From positions 1 to 16,914 of the forward strand of contig JASLIH010000012.1 of NCBI GenBank assembly GCA_030152105.1: a stretch of DNA of 16,914 bases, written 5' to 3'. The position numbers and the translations under genes are program-made. Below, piece by piece: positions 8,412-15,438 of this stretch (position 1 is its first letter; the number at the start of each line of letters is the position of its first letter). The DNA comes from Actinomycetes bacterium. GTDB lineage: Bacteria; Actinomycetota; CALGFH01. Below the pieces are notes generated by a model. The model did no database searches, was not told the DNA's origin, and saw nothing but the letters and a program-made list of their open reading frames with translations.

Positions 8412-8418
8412 CGGCTGG

Positions 8419-9402
8419 ATGGATGTTCACCTGATCACCGACGCCGGGGTCTCCCAATGCGGCCTCGAGGACCTGCCCGACCTCCTCGAGCGCCGGGAAG
8501 GGCTTGTCTGGGTCGACATCCCGCGTGTCGACCGGGAGGCCGCCCACGTGCTGGCCGAGGTGTTCAAGTTCCACCCGCTGGCCATCCAGGACTGCGAGAA
8601 CCGCAATCACGTCCCCAAGGTGCACGTCTACCCCGACCATGTGTTCACCGCCCTGCACTCGCCCGAGCTGGGCAAGGGCGGCCACGTCCACCACCTGGAG
8701 CTCGACCAGTTCGTCGGCCGCGGCTACCTGGTCACCGTGCACGGGCCGCTCGACCCGGAGGTTCTCCCCGACCTCGCGTTCCGGGAGACGAACGCGGTCC
8801 TCAAGCGGGTCCAGGGCGGGCGCATGCGCCCGCGCACGTCGTACGAGCTGTCGCACGCGATCGTCTCGGCCATGACCCGCCACCAGGAGGAGTTCCTGGG
8901 GATCCTCGCCCTCGAGGTCGGGCTCCTGGAGCAGCGGGTCATGGGCGAGGAGCACGAGGACCCGGAGGAGTTCCTGGAGGAGCTGTTCCGGGCCCGCCAC
9001 GGGCTGATCGCGGTCAAGACCATGTCCGCCCTCAGCCGGGAGATCTACGGGCGCATGGCCACCCTGACCCGCTTCGTGCCAGCTGAGGCCCAGCCGATGG
9101 CGGCCGACGTCGCCGACCAGTTCGAGCGGATCAAGGGCATGGCCGACGGGGAGACCGAGTTCCTCCAGGCGGTGATCGAATTCCACCAGTCCCGGACCAA
9201 CACCAAGATGACCATCGCCGCCGAGCGCCTGGCCGTGATCGCCGCCGTCACCCTGCCGATCACGGCCATCTCCTCGGTCTACGGCATGAACATCATCGTC
9301 AACGACTCCACCCACTGGGTCCAGCTCGCGATCGTGCTGGCCATCATGATCGCCCTGTCGGGGACCCTGCTGCGCTGGGCCAAGCACCAGGGCTGGTGGT
9401 GA
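8419..9402 (+). CDS. corA: CorA-family magnesium/divalent cation transporter
   Basis: A 327-residue CorA-type channel. A large acidic cytoplasmic domain (about 1-260) with long helices precedes two C-terminal membrane helices (about 268-287 and 301-320). The signature YGMN selectivity motif closes the first helix (Y288-N291), followed by the short periplasmic loop IIVNDSTHW. Family members form pentamers that admit Mg2+, and sometimes Co2+, Ni2+ or Zn2+, and close when cytoplasmic Mg2+ is bound. The length is normal for CorA. The ORF stops 3 bases before the convergent glycosyltransferase gene's stop codon. An efflux role, as in ZntB-like relatives, cannot be excluded, since the GMN motif is shared by most members. 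Confidence 0.92.
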   Translation: MDVHLITDAGVSQCGLEDLPDLLERREGLVWVDIPRVDREAAHVLAEVFKFHPLAIQDCENRNHVPKVHVYPDHVFTALHSPELGKGGHVHHLELDQFVGRGYLVTVHGPLDPEVLPDLAFRETNAVLKRVQGGRMRPRTSYELSHAIVSAMTRHQEEFLGILALEVGLLEQRVMGEEHEDPEEFLEELFRARHGLIAVKTMSALSREIYGRMATLTRFVPAEAQPMAADVADQFERIKGMADGETEFLQAVIEFHQSRTNTKMTIAAERLAVIAAVTLPITAISSVYGMNIIVNDSTHWVQLAIVLAIMIALSGTLLRWAKHQGWW

Positions 9403-9405
9403 GCA

Positions 9406-11475
9406 TCAGCCGGCGGTGAGGTCGTAGACGGTGGCCCCGCCCACCGAGGAGGCGGTGAAGTTGTCCGCCACCCAGGCGCTGATCTGCCGGGAGGTGTCGC
9501 TGCCGCCCATCGACCGGCCGCCCATGCGGCCGCCGCCCAGGAAGTAGTGGATCTTCCCCTCGGCCACGAGCTGCTGGAACTGCTCGAGGGAGGGGGCGGG
9601 GTCGCTGCCGTTGAAGCCGCCGATGGCCATGACGGGCTCGCCGGTGGCCAGCTGGACGCCGGCGGCCGAGTTGGAGCCGATGGCGGCCGCGACCCAGGTG
9701 TAGCGGCCGGCGTCCTGGCTGAGCAACGCCACCAGCTCGGCGTCGGGCGTGCCGCCGTCGAGGAGGCCGCCCAGGCCGCCCGGCCCGCCGGCCCCTCCCG
9801 GGGCCATGCCGCCCTGGGCGCCCGGAGGGGCCTGCCCGAAGGGGTTGCCGCCACCGCGGCCGAACCCCGGCTGGCCTCCCGCCCAGCCACCGCCGTTGCG
9901 GAAGGCACCGCCGTTGCGGAACCCGCCGCCTCGCGGCCCGCCACCGGGGCCGGCGCCCTGGACGGCCGGGCCGGCCGAGGGGATGGCGCCGCTGTGGGCG
10001 GTGGTGGCGGTGTCGAGCGAGTACGCGGCCGGCCCGGCCAGCGCGACCAGCAGCCCGGCCCCGGCGACGGCCGCGGCCATCCGCCGGCCGCCCCGACCGG
10101 CCCAGCTGGAGCTGGCCAGCCCCTGCCAGGGCACGGCCGCGATCAGGGCGGCCACGGCCAGCCCGCCCAGCAGGACCAGCGGTGCCAGCTCGGGGTGCCA
10201 GCCGGGGGTGCGCCGCAGCAGCACCCACGACCAGACGGCGGTCACGGCCACGGTCCCGGCCAGCCACCAGCGGGTGACCAGGCTGCGACGCACCTCCCAC
10301 AGGCCGGTGGCGCCCATGCCGACCAGCGCGCCGACGGCCGGGGCGAGGGCGACGGCGTAGTAGGCGTGGAAGATGCCCTGCATGAAGCTGAAGACCAGGC
10401 CGGTGACGACCAGCCACCCGCCCCAGAGGGCGAACGCGGCCCTGGCCCGGTTGGTGCGCGGCGCCCGCCGCGTCAGCCACAGCCCGGCGGCCAGCAGGAC
10501 CAGGGCGGCCGGGAGCAGCCAGGCGACCTGGCCGCCGACCTCGGTCCCGAACATCCGGCCCCAGCCGGTCTGGCCCCAGCCCCCGCCCGGGCCGCCGCCG
10601 ACGCTGCCGGTCTCGTTGCCGGTGAGCCGGCCGAACCCGTTGTAGCCGAAGGTCAGCTCGAGGATGCTGTTGGTCTGGGAGCCGCCGATATACGGCCGCA
10701 TGCTCGCCGGCGTCAGCTCGACGATGGCCACCCACCAGCCGGCCGAGGCGACCATGGCCGCCCCGGCCGCGACCAGCTGGCCGAGCCGCCGCCCCAGCGA
10801 CCCGGGGGCCGCGGCCAGGTACACCAGCGCGAACGCCGGGACGACGAGCAGGGTCTGGAGCTGCTTGGCCAGGAAGCCGAAGCCGACCAGCGCCCCGGCC
10901 AGGACCAGCCAGCGGGTGGCGCCGTCCTCAAGCGCCCGCACGACCGCGTAGGCGGCGGCCACCAGCAGCAGGACCAGCAGGGCGTCGGGGTTGTTGAACC
11001 GGAAGATCAGGGTGGCCACCGGCGTCAGGGCGGTGACCGCCCCGGCCAGCAGCCCGGCCGCCGGCCCGAACCACCGGCGCACGGTTGCGTACAGCAGCGC
11101 GACCGTGGCCACGCCCATCAGGGCCTGGGGCACGAGCAGGCTCCAGGAGTTGACGCCGAACAGGCGGGCCGACAGGCCCATGACCCACAGGGCGGCCGGC
11201 GGCTTGTCGACGGTGATGAAGTTCGAGGCGTCCGATGACCCGAAGAAGAAGGCCTTCCAGCTCACGCTGGCCGCCTGGGCGGCGGCCGAGTAGAAGTCGT
11301 TGGCCCACCCCGAGGCGCTCAGGGCCCACAGGTAGAGCAGGGCGGTGGCGGCCAGCAGGCCGAGCAGGGACGGCCGGGCCCAGGCCGGGTCGTCGGCCCG
11401 GCCCCGGAGCAGGCGGCGCAGCCGGTCGCTGGCCGGCGCCGCCGCCCGTGGCCGGTCGAGGGTGGTGGTGGTCAT
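9406..11475 (-). CDS. GT39 / ArnT-like polyprenyl-phosphate-sugar glycosyltransferase (YkcB-like)
   Basis: A 689-residue multispanning membrane enzyme. Many hydrophobic helices fill residues about 36-500. The first outer loop carries the probable catalytic acid at D60 (WANDFYS), followed by FITVDKPP (90-93), both hallmarks of the actinobacterial/YkcB branch of GT39. Residues about 500-576 are a Gly/Pro/Asn-rich linker with an imperfect FRNGG repeat. The last ~110 residues form a soluble domain, presumably outside the cell. The enzyme should transfer a sugar from polyprenyl phosphate to an envelope acceptor that is unknown. The start ATG follows an AAAGGAG 11 bases upstream; only 5 bases separate it from the stop of the GT2-GtrA gene, which probably makes and flips its donor. 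The open frame further upstream is shadow inside GT2. The gene is last in a four-gene unit and convergent with corA. Confidence 0.88.
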   Translation of the reverse strand: MTTTTLDRPRAAAPASDRLRRLLRGRADDPAWARPSLLGLLAATALLYLWALSASGWANDFYSAAAQAASVSWKAFFFGSSDASNFITVDKPPAALWVMGLSARLFGVNSWSLLVPQALMGVATVALLYATVRRWFGPAAGLLAGAVTALTPVATLIFRFNNPDALLVLLLVAAAYAVVRALEDGATRWLVLAGALVGFGFLAKQLQTLLVVPAFALVYLAAAPGSLGRRLGQLVAAGAAMVASAGWWVAIVELTPASMRPYIGGSQTNSILELTFGYNGFGRLTGNETGSVGGGPGGGWGQTGWGRMFGTEVGGQVAWLLPAALVLLAAGLWLTRRAPRTNRARAAFALWGGWLVVTGLVFSFMQGIFHAYYAVALAPAVGALVGMGATGLWEVRRSLVTRWWLAGTVAVTAVWSWVLLRRTPGWHPELAPLVLLGGLAVAALIAAVPWQGLASSSWAGRGGRRMAAAVAGAGLLVALAGPAAYSLDTATTAHSGAIPSAGPAVQGAGPGGGPRGGGFRNGGAFRNGGGWAGGQPGFGRGGGNPFGQAPPGAQGGMAPGGAGGPGGLGGLLDGGTPDAELVALLSQDAGRYTWVAAAIGSNSAAGVQLATGEPVMAIGGFNGSDPAPSLEQFQQLVAEGKIHYFLGGGRMGGRSMGGSDTSRQISAWVADNFTASSVGGATVYDLTAG
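9888..9921 (-). repeat. Two-copy 18-bp tandem repeat in the glycine-rich linker
   Basis: The 16-base unit CACCGCCGTTGCGGAA (+ strand) occurs at 9888-9903 and 9906-9921, an 18-base period. It encodes FRNGG twice within the low-complexity linker of the GT39 protein. Being in frame, it probably changes only linker length. Confidence 0.8.
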
Positions 11476-11480
11476 CGGGC

Positions 11481-12635
11481 TCAGGACTCCTTTGTGTGTG
11501 TCAGGGTGCGGCGGGGGTGGAACACCCACGACCGCAGGAGGACGAAGCGCAGCAGGGTGGCGGCGGCGTTGGCCGCGACCAGGACGGCCAGCTCGGCCGC
11601 CCGGCCCGGCCGGGCATCGGACCGCTCCAGCAGGGCGAGGGCGCCGCTGGTCACGGCCAGGCCGAGCCCGAACACGGCCAGCCCCTCCAGGTGCTGGCGC
11701 AGCTGCCCGGAGCGGCCGGTGACGCCGAAGGTGAAGCGGCGGTTGGCCGCGGTGTTGGCCACCGCGCACAGAAGGAGGGCGGCGGCGTTGGCGGCCATGG
11801 CCCCGGTGACGTTGCGCAGCAGCCAGTAGAGGCCGAGGTAGGCCAGGGTCGAGACGACCCCGATGGCGGCGAAGCTGGGCAGCTGCTGGCGGGCCACCCT
11901 GGCCATGCCGCGCAGGTCGTCAAGGGCGGTCCGGACGACGTCGACCCGGCTGTCGGTGTCCTCGACCCAGTCGACCGGGACCTCGTGGATGCGCAGGCCG
12001 GTTCGCTGGGCGGCCAGCAGCAGCTCGGTGTCGAAGAACCAGGCCTGATCCTCGACGGCCGGCAGCAGGGCCTTGACGACCTCGGTCCGGCCCGCCTTGA
12101 AGCCGCACTGGGCGTCGCTGAAGCGGGCCCGCATGGTCGCCTTCAGCAGCAGGTTGTAGCAGCGCGAGACCAGCTCCCGCTTCGGCCCCCTGACCACGGC
12201 GGCGCCGTTGGCCAGCCGGCTGCCGATGGCCAGGTCGCTGTGGCCCGAGAGCAGGGGCGCGACCAGCGGCAGCAGGGCCTCAAGGCCGGTGGAGAGGTCG
12301 ACGTCCATGTAGGCGACCACAGCCGCGTCGCTGGCGCTCCAGACCTGCCGCAGGGCCCGGCCCCGGCCCTTCTGGGGGACGTGGACGGCCCGGACGTCCG
12401 GGAGCTGGGTGGCCAGCCGCCTGGCCAGCGGCCAGGTGGCGTCGGTGCTGGCGTTGTCGGCGATGGTGATCCGGAAGCTGAACGGGAAGCTCGCCTTCAG
12501 GTACCCGTGGAGCCGCCAGATGCTGGCCTCCAGCACCTCCTGCTCGTTGTAGACCGGGACGACCACCTCGACCATCGGGCCGGCAAGGGCAAGGGCCGGC
12601 TTGGCCGCTGGCTGCTTCTCGGGCGCTGATCGCAT
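11481..12635 (-). CDS. GT2 glycosyltransferase fused to a GtrA-like membrane domain (YkcC-like)
   Basis: A 384-residue protein. Residues about 20-235 are a GT-A fold of the DPM1/GtrB type: VEVVVPVYNEQE near the start, then the metal-binding DVD at D111-D113, and a C-terminal acceptor region. Residues about 250-375 contain four hydrophobic helices with the GtrA-like ANRRFTF motif. The enzyme should load a sugar from a nucleotide donor onto polyprenyl phosphate, and the GtrA part should flip the product. Both steps then feed the GT39 enzyme encoded 5 bases downstream. The start at 12635 (MRSAPEK) has only a weak ribosome site; an ATG at 12575 (MVEVVVP) also keeps the whole catalytic domain and remains possible. 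A 64-base gap after the histidine kinase gene holds a PhoP-box-like element and a small palindrome, so the glycosyltransferase genes may also have their own promoter. Confidence 0.88.
   Translation of the reverse strand: MRSAPEKQPAAKPALALAGPMVEVVVPVYNEQEVLEASIWRLHGYLKASFPFSFRITIADNASTDATWPLARRLATQLPDVRAVHVPQKGRGRALRQVWSASDAAVVAYMDVDLSTGLEALLPLVAPLLSGHSDLAIGSRLANGAAVVRGPKRELVSRCYNLLLKATMRARFSDAQCGFKAGRTEVVKALLPAVEDQAWFFDTELLLAAQRTGLRIHEVPVDWVEDTDSRVDVVRTALDDLRGMARVARQQLPSFAAIGVVSTLAYLGLYWLLRNVTGAMAANAAALLLCAVANTAANRRFTFGVTGRSGQLRQHLEGLAVFGLGLAVTSGALALLERSDARPGRAAELAVLVAANAAATLLRFVLLRSWVFHPRRTLTHTKES
11487..11493 (-). promoter_or_regulatory. Shine-Dalgarno site of the GT39 gene
   Basis: AAAGGAG on the - strand lies inside the last codons of the GT2-GtrA gene, 11 bases before the ATG at 11475. 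It decides that start and suggests coupled translation. Confidence 0.6.
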
Positions 12636-12654
12636 GGCCCCGATGGTCGGCCTC

Positions 12655-12666
12655 GCCCCTTGGGGC
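12655..12666. repeat. Perfect 12-bp palindrome upstream of the GT2 gene
   Basis: GCCCCTTGGGGC reads the same on both strands and lies between the PhoP-box-like element and the GT2 start. It is too short in its loop for a stable hairpin terminator, so if functional it would be a protein-binding site. Chance occurrence in GC-rich DNA is quite possible. Confidence 0.3.
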
Positions 12667-12679
12667 AACTTGGGACGTG

Positions 12680-12697
12680 CCTGGGAGGTTGCTGAGA
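12680..12697 (-). promoter_or_regulatory. PhoP-box-like direct repeat upstream of the glycosyltransferase genes
   Basis: On the - strand this reads TCTCAGC-AACC-TCCCAGG: two related 7-base half-sites separated by 4 bases. That is the 7-4-7 layout of the mycobacterial PhoP box (TCACAGC half-sites). It starts 2 bases after the histidine kinase stop codon and ends 45 bases before the GT2 start. A 15-base core is identical to the copy at 14960-14977. The layout fits an internal, regulator-controlled promoter, but no clear -10 hexamer is visible. Confidence 0.55.
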
Positions 12698-12699
12698 GC

Positions 12700-14211
12700 T
12701 CAGGCGGCGGCGTCGGGGGCCAGCGGCAGGACCACCCGGAAGCGCGCGCCCCGGCCGGGGACGCTGTCGACCTGGACCGTCCCCCCGTGGACGGCCACGA
12801 GGGCGGCCACGATGGACAGCCCGAGCCCGGTGCCGCCGGCGGCCGACGAGCGCGCCGGGTCGGCCCGGAAGAAGCGCTCGAACACCCGCTCGGTCTGCTC
12901 GGGGGTGAGGCCGGGGCCGTGGTCGACGACCTCGACGGCGGCGCCAGGGCGGCCGTCGAGAGGGGCGGTCCCGACCCGGACCTCGATCGGGCTGCCGGCC
13001 GGGGTGTGGGTGAGGGCGTTGTTGACCAGGTTGGCCAGCACCTGGCGCAGCCGCTGGTCGTCGCCGAGCACGACCAGGGCGGTCCCGACGTCGCCGTCGC
13101 CGGTTCCGAGGACCAGCTCGATCTGGCGGTCGGGGGCAACCGCGTGTGCGTCGTTGACGGCGTCGGCGGCCAGGGCGAGCAGGTCCACCGGGTCGCGGTC
13201 GAGGGGGCGCTGCTGGTCGAGCCGGGCCAGCAGCAGGAGATCCTCGACCAGCAGCCCCATCCGGGCCGACTGGTCCTCGATCCGGCGCATCAGGCGGTCA
13301 AGCTCGGCCGGGTCGCGGGCGGCCCCCTGGCGGTACAGCTCGGCGAAGCCCCTGATGGTGGTCAGCGGCGTGCGCAGCTCGTGGCTGGCGTCGGCCACGA
13401 ACCGCCGCATCCGGTCCTCGGAGTGCCGGGCCGCCTCCTCGGAGCGGCGGGCGGCGGCCTCCGAGGCCGCCCTGGCCCCGAAGGCCGACTCGATCTGGGC
13501 CAGCATGGTGTTGAGGGCCCGGCCGAGCCGGCCGACCTCGGTGCGGGGGTCGCGGTCGGGGACCCGCCGGGTCAGGTCGCCGGCGGCGATGGCCCTGGCC
13601 GTCTGCTCGATGTCGACCAGCGGGCGAAGGCTGGCCCGGACGATGGCCGCCCCGACCCCGGCCAGGGCGACCAGCACGACCAGGCTGACGACCAGGTCGA
13701 TCAGCCGCAGCTGGTGGGTGGTGCTGTCGATCCCGTCAAGGCTGGCGGCCACGACCACGCTGCCCCCTGAGCCGTCGCGCCGTGGCTGCACCGCGACCCG
13801 CCAGCGGCCGCCGCCCCCGGTGGCGGGCACGGTCAGCACCTTCCCGGAGTTGGCATCGAACCAGGCGGCCTCGTCCGGCACCCGGGGCGACTGGTCGCTC
13901 TCCTCGAGCAGGTCCTTGTACTCCCCGTCGAGCTGGCCGTCGGCGAGGCGGTACTGGACCAGGTAGGGGCTGGGCGGCCCACCCCTTGGGCCCGGGCCGG
14001 GATGGCGCGGCTCGTCGGCCGAGCGCTGGGCCACCGACCGCAGCTGGGTGTCGAGGCGGCCGACCAGGTAGCCGTCGAGCGCGGCCACGCTGGCCACCCC
14101 GATCAGGGCCAGGGCCACGGCGACCAGGGCGAGCACGGCCACGATGAGCGTTTGCTGAATCGGGGTCCGGGCCGCCAGGCGCCGGCCGGCGGCCAGCGGC
14201 CGCACGGTCAT
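12700..14211 (-). CDS. Two-component sensor histidine kinase (OmpR/PhoR type)
   Basis: A 503-residue membrane kinase that should phosphorylate the response regulator encoded just upstream. It has a membrane helix at about 20-46, a sensor region outside the cell of about 115 residues (Pro/Gly-rich near its start), and a second helix at about 163-185. These are followed by a HAMP domain (about 186-240), the dimerisation/phosphoacceptor helix with DASHELRTPL (H277), and a HATPase domain with N box NLVNNALTHT, G1 box DHGPGL and G2 box GTGLGLS. All catalytic motifs are intact. The ATG start lies in an ATGA overlap with the regulator's stop, giving tight coupling. The input signal is unknown; the outer domain resembles no fold I recognise. 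The family resembles mycobacterial PhoR/TrcS-like kinases. Confidence 0.93.
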   Translation of the reverse strand: MTVRPLAAGRRLAARTPIQQTLIVAVLALVAVALALIGVASVAALDGYLVGRLDTQLRSVAQRSADEPRHPGPGPRGGPPSPYLVQYRLADGQLDGEYKDLLEESDQSPRVPDEAAWFDANSGKVLTVPATGGGGRWRVAVQPRRDGSGGSVVVAASLDGIDSTTHQLRLIDLVVSLVVLVALAGVGAAIVRASLRPLVDIEQTARAIAAGDLTRRVPDRDPRTEVGRLGRALNTMLAQIESAFGARAASEAAARRSEEAARHSEDRMRRFVADASHELRTPLTTIRGFAELYRQGAARDPAELDRLMRRIEDQSARMGLLVEDLLLLARLDQQRPLDRDPVDLLALAADAVNDAHAVAPDRQIELVLGTGDGDVGTALVVLGDDQRLRQVLANLVNNALTHTPAGSPIEVRVGTAPLDGRPGAAVEVVDHGPGLTPEQTERVFERFFRADPARSSAAGGTGLGLSIVAALVAVHGGTVQVDSVPGRGARFRVVLPLAPDAAA

Positions 14212-14924
14212 CGGTCGGGGAGCCGCAGGACGTAGCCGACGCTGCGGATGGTGTGGATCAGCCGCGGCTCGACCATGTCGACCTTGCGGCGCAGGTAGGA
14301 CACGTACGACTCGACGATGCTGGAGTCGCCGCGGAAGTCGTAGTTCCAGACGTAGTCCAGGATCTGGGCCTTGGACAGGACCCGGCCGGTGTTGGTCATC
14401 AGGTAGCGCAGCAGCTTGAACTCGGTCGGCGACAGCTGCACCCGCCGGCCGGCCCGCCAGACCTCGTGACTCTCCTCGTCCAGCTCGAGGTCGGCCGCCT
14501 GCAGCCGGGTCGGGGGCGGGGGCGGGCCGCCGGAACGGGCCCGGCGCAGCACCGCCCGGATGCGGGCGATCACCTCCTCGAGGCTGAACGGCTTGGTGAC
14601 GTAGTCGTCGCCGCCGACGGTCAGGCCGGTCACCTTGTCCTCGGTGGCGTCCTTGGCCGTCAGGAACAGCACCGGGGTGCGGGTGTCGCCCGAGCGCAGC
14701 CGCCGGGCCACGTCGAAGCCGTCCAGGTCGGGCAGCATCACGTCCAGCACGATCAGGTCGGGGCGGTGCCGCTGCACGGCCTGGAGGGCCTCCAGCCCGC
14801 CGGTGGCCGTGGCCACCTCGAACCCGGCCAGGCGCAGGCTGGCCGACAGCAGCTCGAGGATGTTGGGCTCGTCCTCGACCACTAGCAGCCGGGCCTCCGG
14901 CCTGGTGTCGCTCATGGCGGCCAT
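14208..14924 (-). CDS. PhoP-like OmpR-family response regulator
   Basis: A 238-residue DNA-binding regulator. The receiver domain (about 12-125) has the acidic pair E17-D18, phosphoacceptor D61 (LIVLDVMLP), switch T89 and K111 (TKPFS). The winged-helix DNA-binding domain (about 145-235) ends in VESYVSYLRRKVD and IRSVGYVLR. Several segments are close to Mycobacterium tuberculosis PhoP as remembered, such as GGDDYVTKPFSLEEV and ELDEESHEVW, so it probably binds direct repeats of PhoP-box type. Two such elements lie in this window. The start at 14924 (MAAMSD) is preferred because AAGGAA lies 11 bases upstream; an ATG three codons later (14915) is the alternative. The gene is first in a unit with its kinase and two glycosyltransferases, and divergent from the PPOX gene. 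Confidence 0.93.
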   Translation of the reverse strand: MAAMSDTRPEARLLVVEDEPNILELLSASLRLAGFEVATATGGLEALQAVQRHRPDLIVLDVMLPDLDGFDVARRLRSGDTRTPVLFLTAKDATEDKVTGLTVGGDDYVTKPFSLEEVIARIRAVLRRARSGGPPPPPTRLQAADLELDEESHEVWRAGRRVQLSPTEFKLLRYLMTNTGRVLSKAQILDYVWNYDFRGDSSIVESYVSYLRRKVDMVEPRLIHTIRSVGYVLRLPDR

Positions 14925-14959
14925 TCTGACCGGTGTTCCTTGGCGTCCGCTGACCCTTT

Positions 14960-14977
14960 CCTGGGAGGTTGCTGGAA
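14960..14977 (-). promoter_or_regulatory. PhoP-box-like direct repeat in the divergent promoter region
   Basis: On the - strand this reads TTCCAGC-AACC-TCCCAGG, two 7-base half-sites with a 4-base spacer. It lies 35 bases before the response regulator start and 50 bases before the divergent PPOX gene. It shares its 15-base core with the element at 12680-12697. Autoregulation of the response regulator, and control of the PPOX gene, are both likely if it binds the PhoP-like protein. Confidence 0.6.
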
Positions 14978-14983
14978 GCGGGG

Positions 14984-14989
14984 GATAAT
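14984..14989 (+). promoter_or_regulatory. Probable -10 element of the PPOX gene
   Basis: GATAAT is the only AT-rich, -10-like hexamer in this gap. With a 17-base spacer its -35 would be at 14961-14966 (CTGGGA), inside the PhoP-box-like element. A poor -35 overlapped by a regulator site is typical of promoters activated by OmpR-family proteins. The leader would be about 30 bases. Confidence 0.45.
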
Positions 14990-15027
14990 GCGTCCAACGT
15001 CGACACCGCCTGACCCCGGGGGTGCTC

Positions 15028-15432
15028 ATGGCCGACACCGACCACGCCGCGGGCTTCGGCCCGCTCGAGAGCTCCAAGACGGCCCTGCTGACCACCTTCC
15101 GGCGGGGCGGGGAGGCGGTGGGGACGCCCCTGAGCATCGCCGTGGCCGGCGACAAGGCCTACTTCGTGACCGCGTCCGACAGCGGCAAGGCCGGCCGCCT
15201 GGCCCACACCCCCAGGGTCACCCTGGCCCCCTGCACGGTCATCGGCAAGGTCACCGGCGAGACGGTGGCCGGCCGGGCCAGGCTGCTCGAGCCCGAGGAG
15301 CGGCGGCGGGCCGCCAAGGGGCTGCTGCGGCCGACCGGAGGGCTGTTCTGGAGCCTGGTCGCCTACCGGCTCCAGGGCAGGAAGATGGTCCTGTTCGAGG
15401 TCGTCCCCGACGGGCCCGGCACCGGCCCCTAG
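15028..15432 (+). CDS. PPOX-class F420-dependent oxidoreductase (Rv2061-like)
   Basis: A 134-residue single-domain split beta-barrel flavin/deazaflavin-binding protein of the pyridoxamine-5'-phosphate-oxidase superfamily. The pattern GGEAVGTPLSIAV, KAYFVT and KAGRLAHTPRVTLAPC fits the small FDOR-B group that includes Rv2061c. Such proteins bind F420 (some bind FMN or haem products) and reduce varied substrates; the natural substrate here is unknown. The start ATG at 15028 is preceded by a G-rich stretch; a GTG two codons upstream (15022) is possible. The promoter region is shared with the PhoP-like regulator, which may control it. The gene ends 6 bases before the convergent lutC stop. Confidence 0.82.
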   Translation: MADTDHAAGFGPLESSKTALLTTFRRGGEAVGTPLSIAVAGDKAYFVTASDSGKAGRLAHTPRVTLAPCTVIGKVTGETVAGRARLLEPEERRRAAKGLLRPTGGLFWSLVAYRLQGRKMVLFEVVPDGPGTGP

Positions 15433-15438
15433 GGCGGG

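Noticed and set aside
8362..8418. A terminator or promoter between the FUSC and corA genes
   Set aside because: No stem-loop with a T-run and no convincing -35/-10 pair could be found in the 57 bases.
9547..11238. A 563-residue + strand open frame opposite the GT39 gene
   Set aside because: Low-complexity composition and no motifs. The - strand reading gives a coherent membrane enzyme.
12655..12666. The GCCCCTTGGGGC palindrome as a transcription terminator
   Set aside because: The stem would have almost no loop and there is no following T-run on either strand.
12680..14977. The repeated 15-mer as insertion-sequence ends or attachment sites
   Set aside because: The copies are in the same orientation and enclose an ordinary two-component gene pair with no transposase or integrase. 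Their position before genes and 7-4-7 structure fit regulator sites better.
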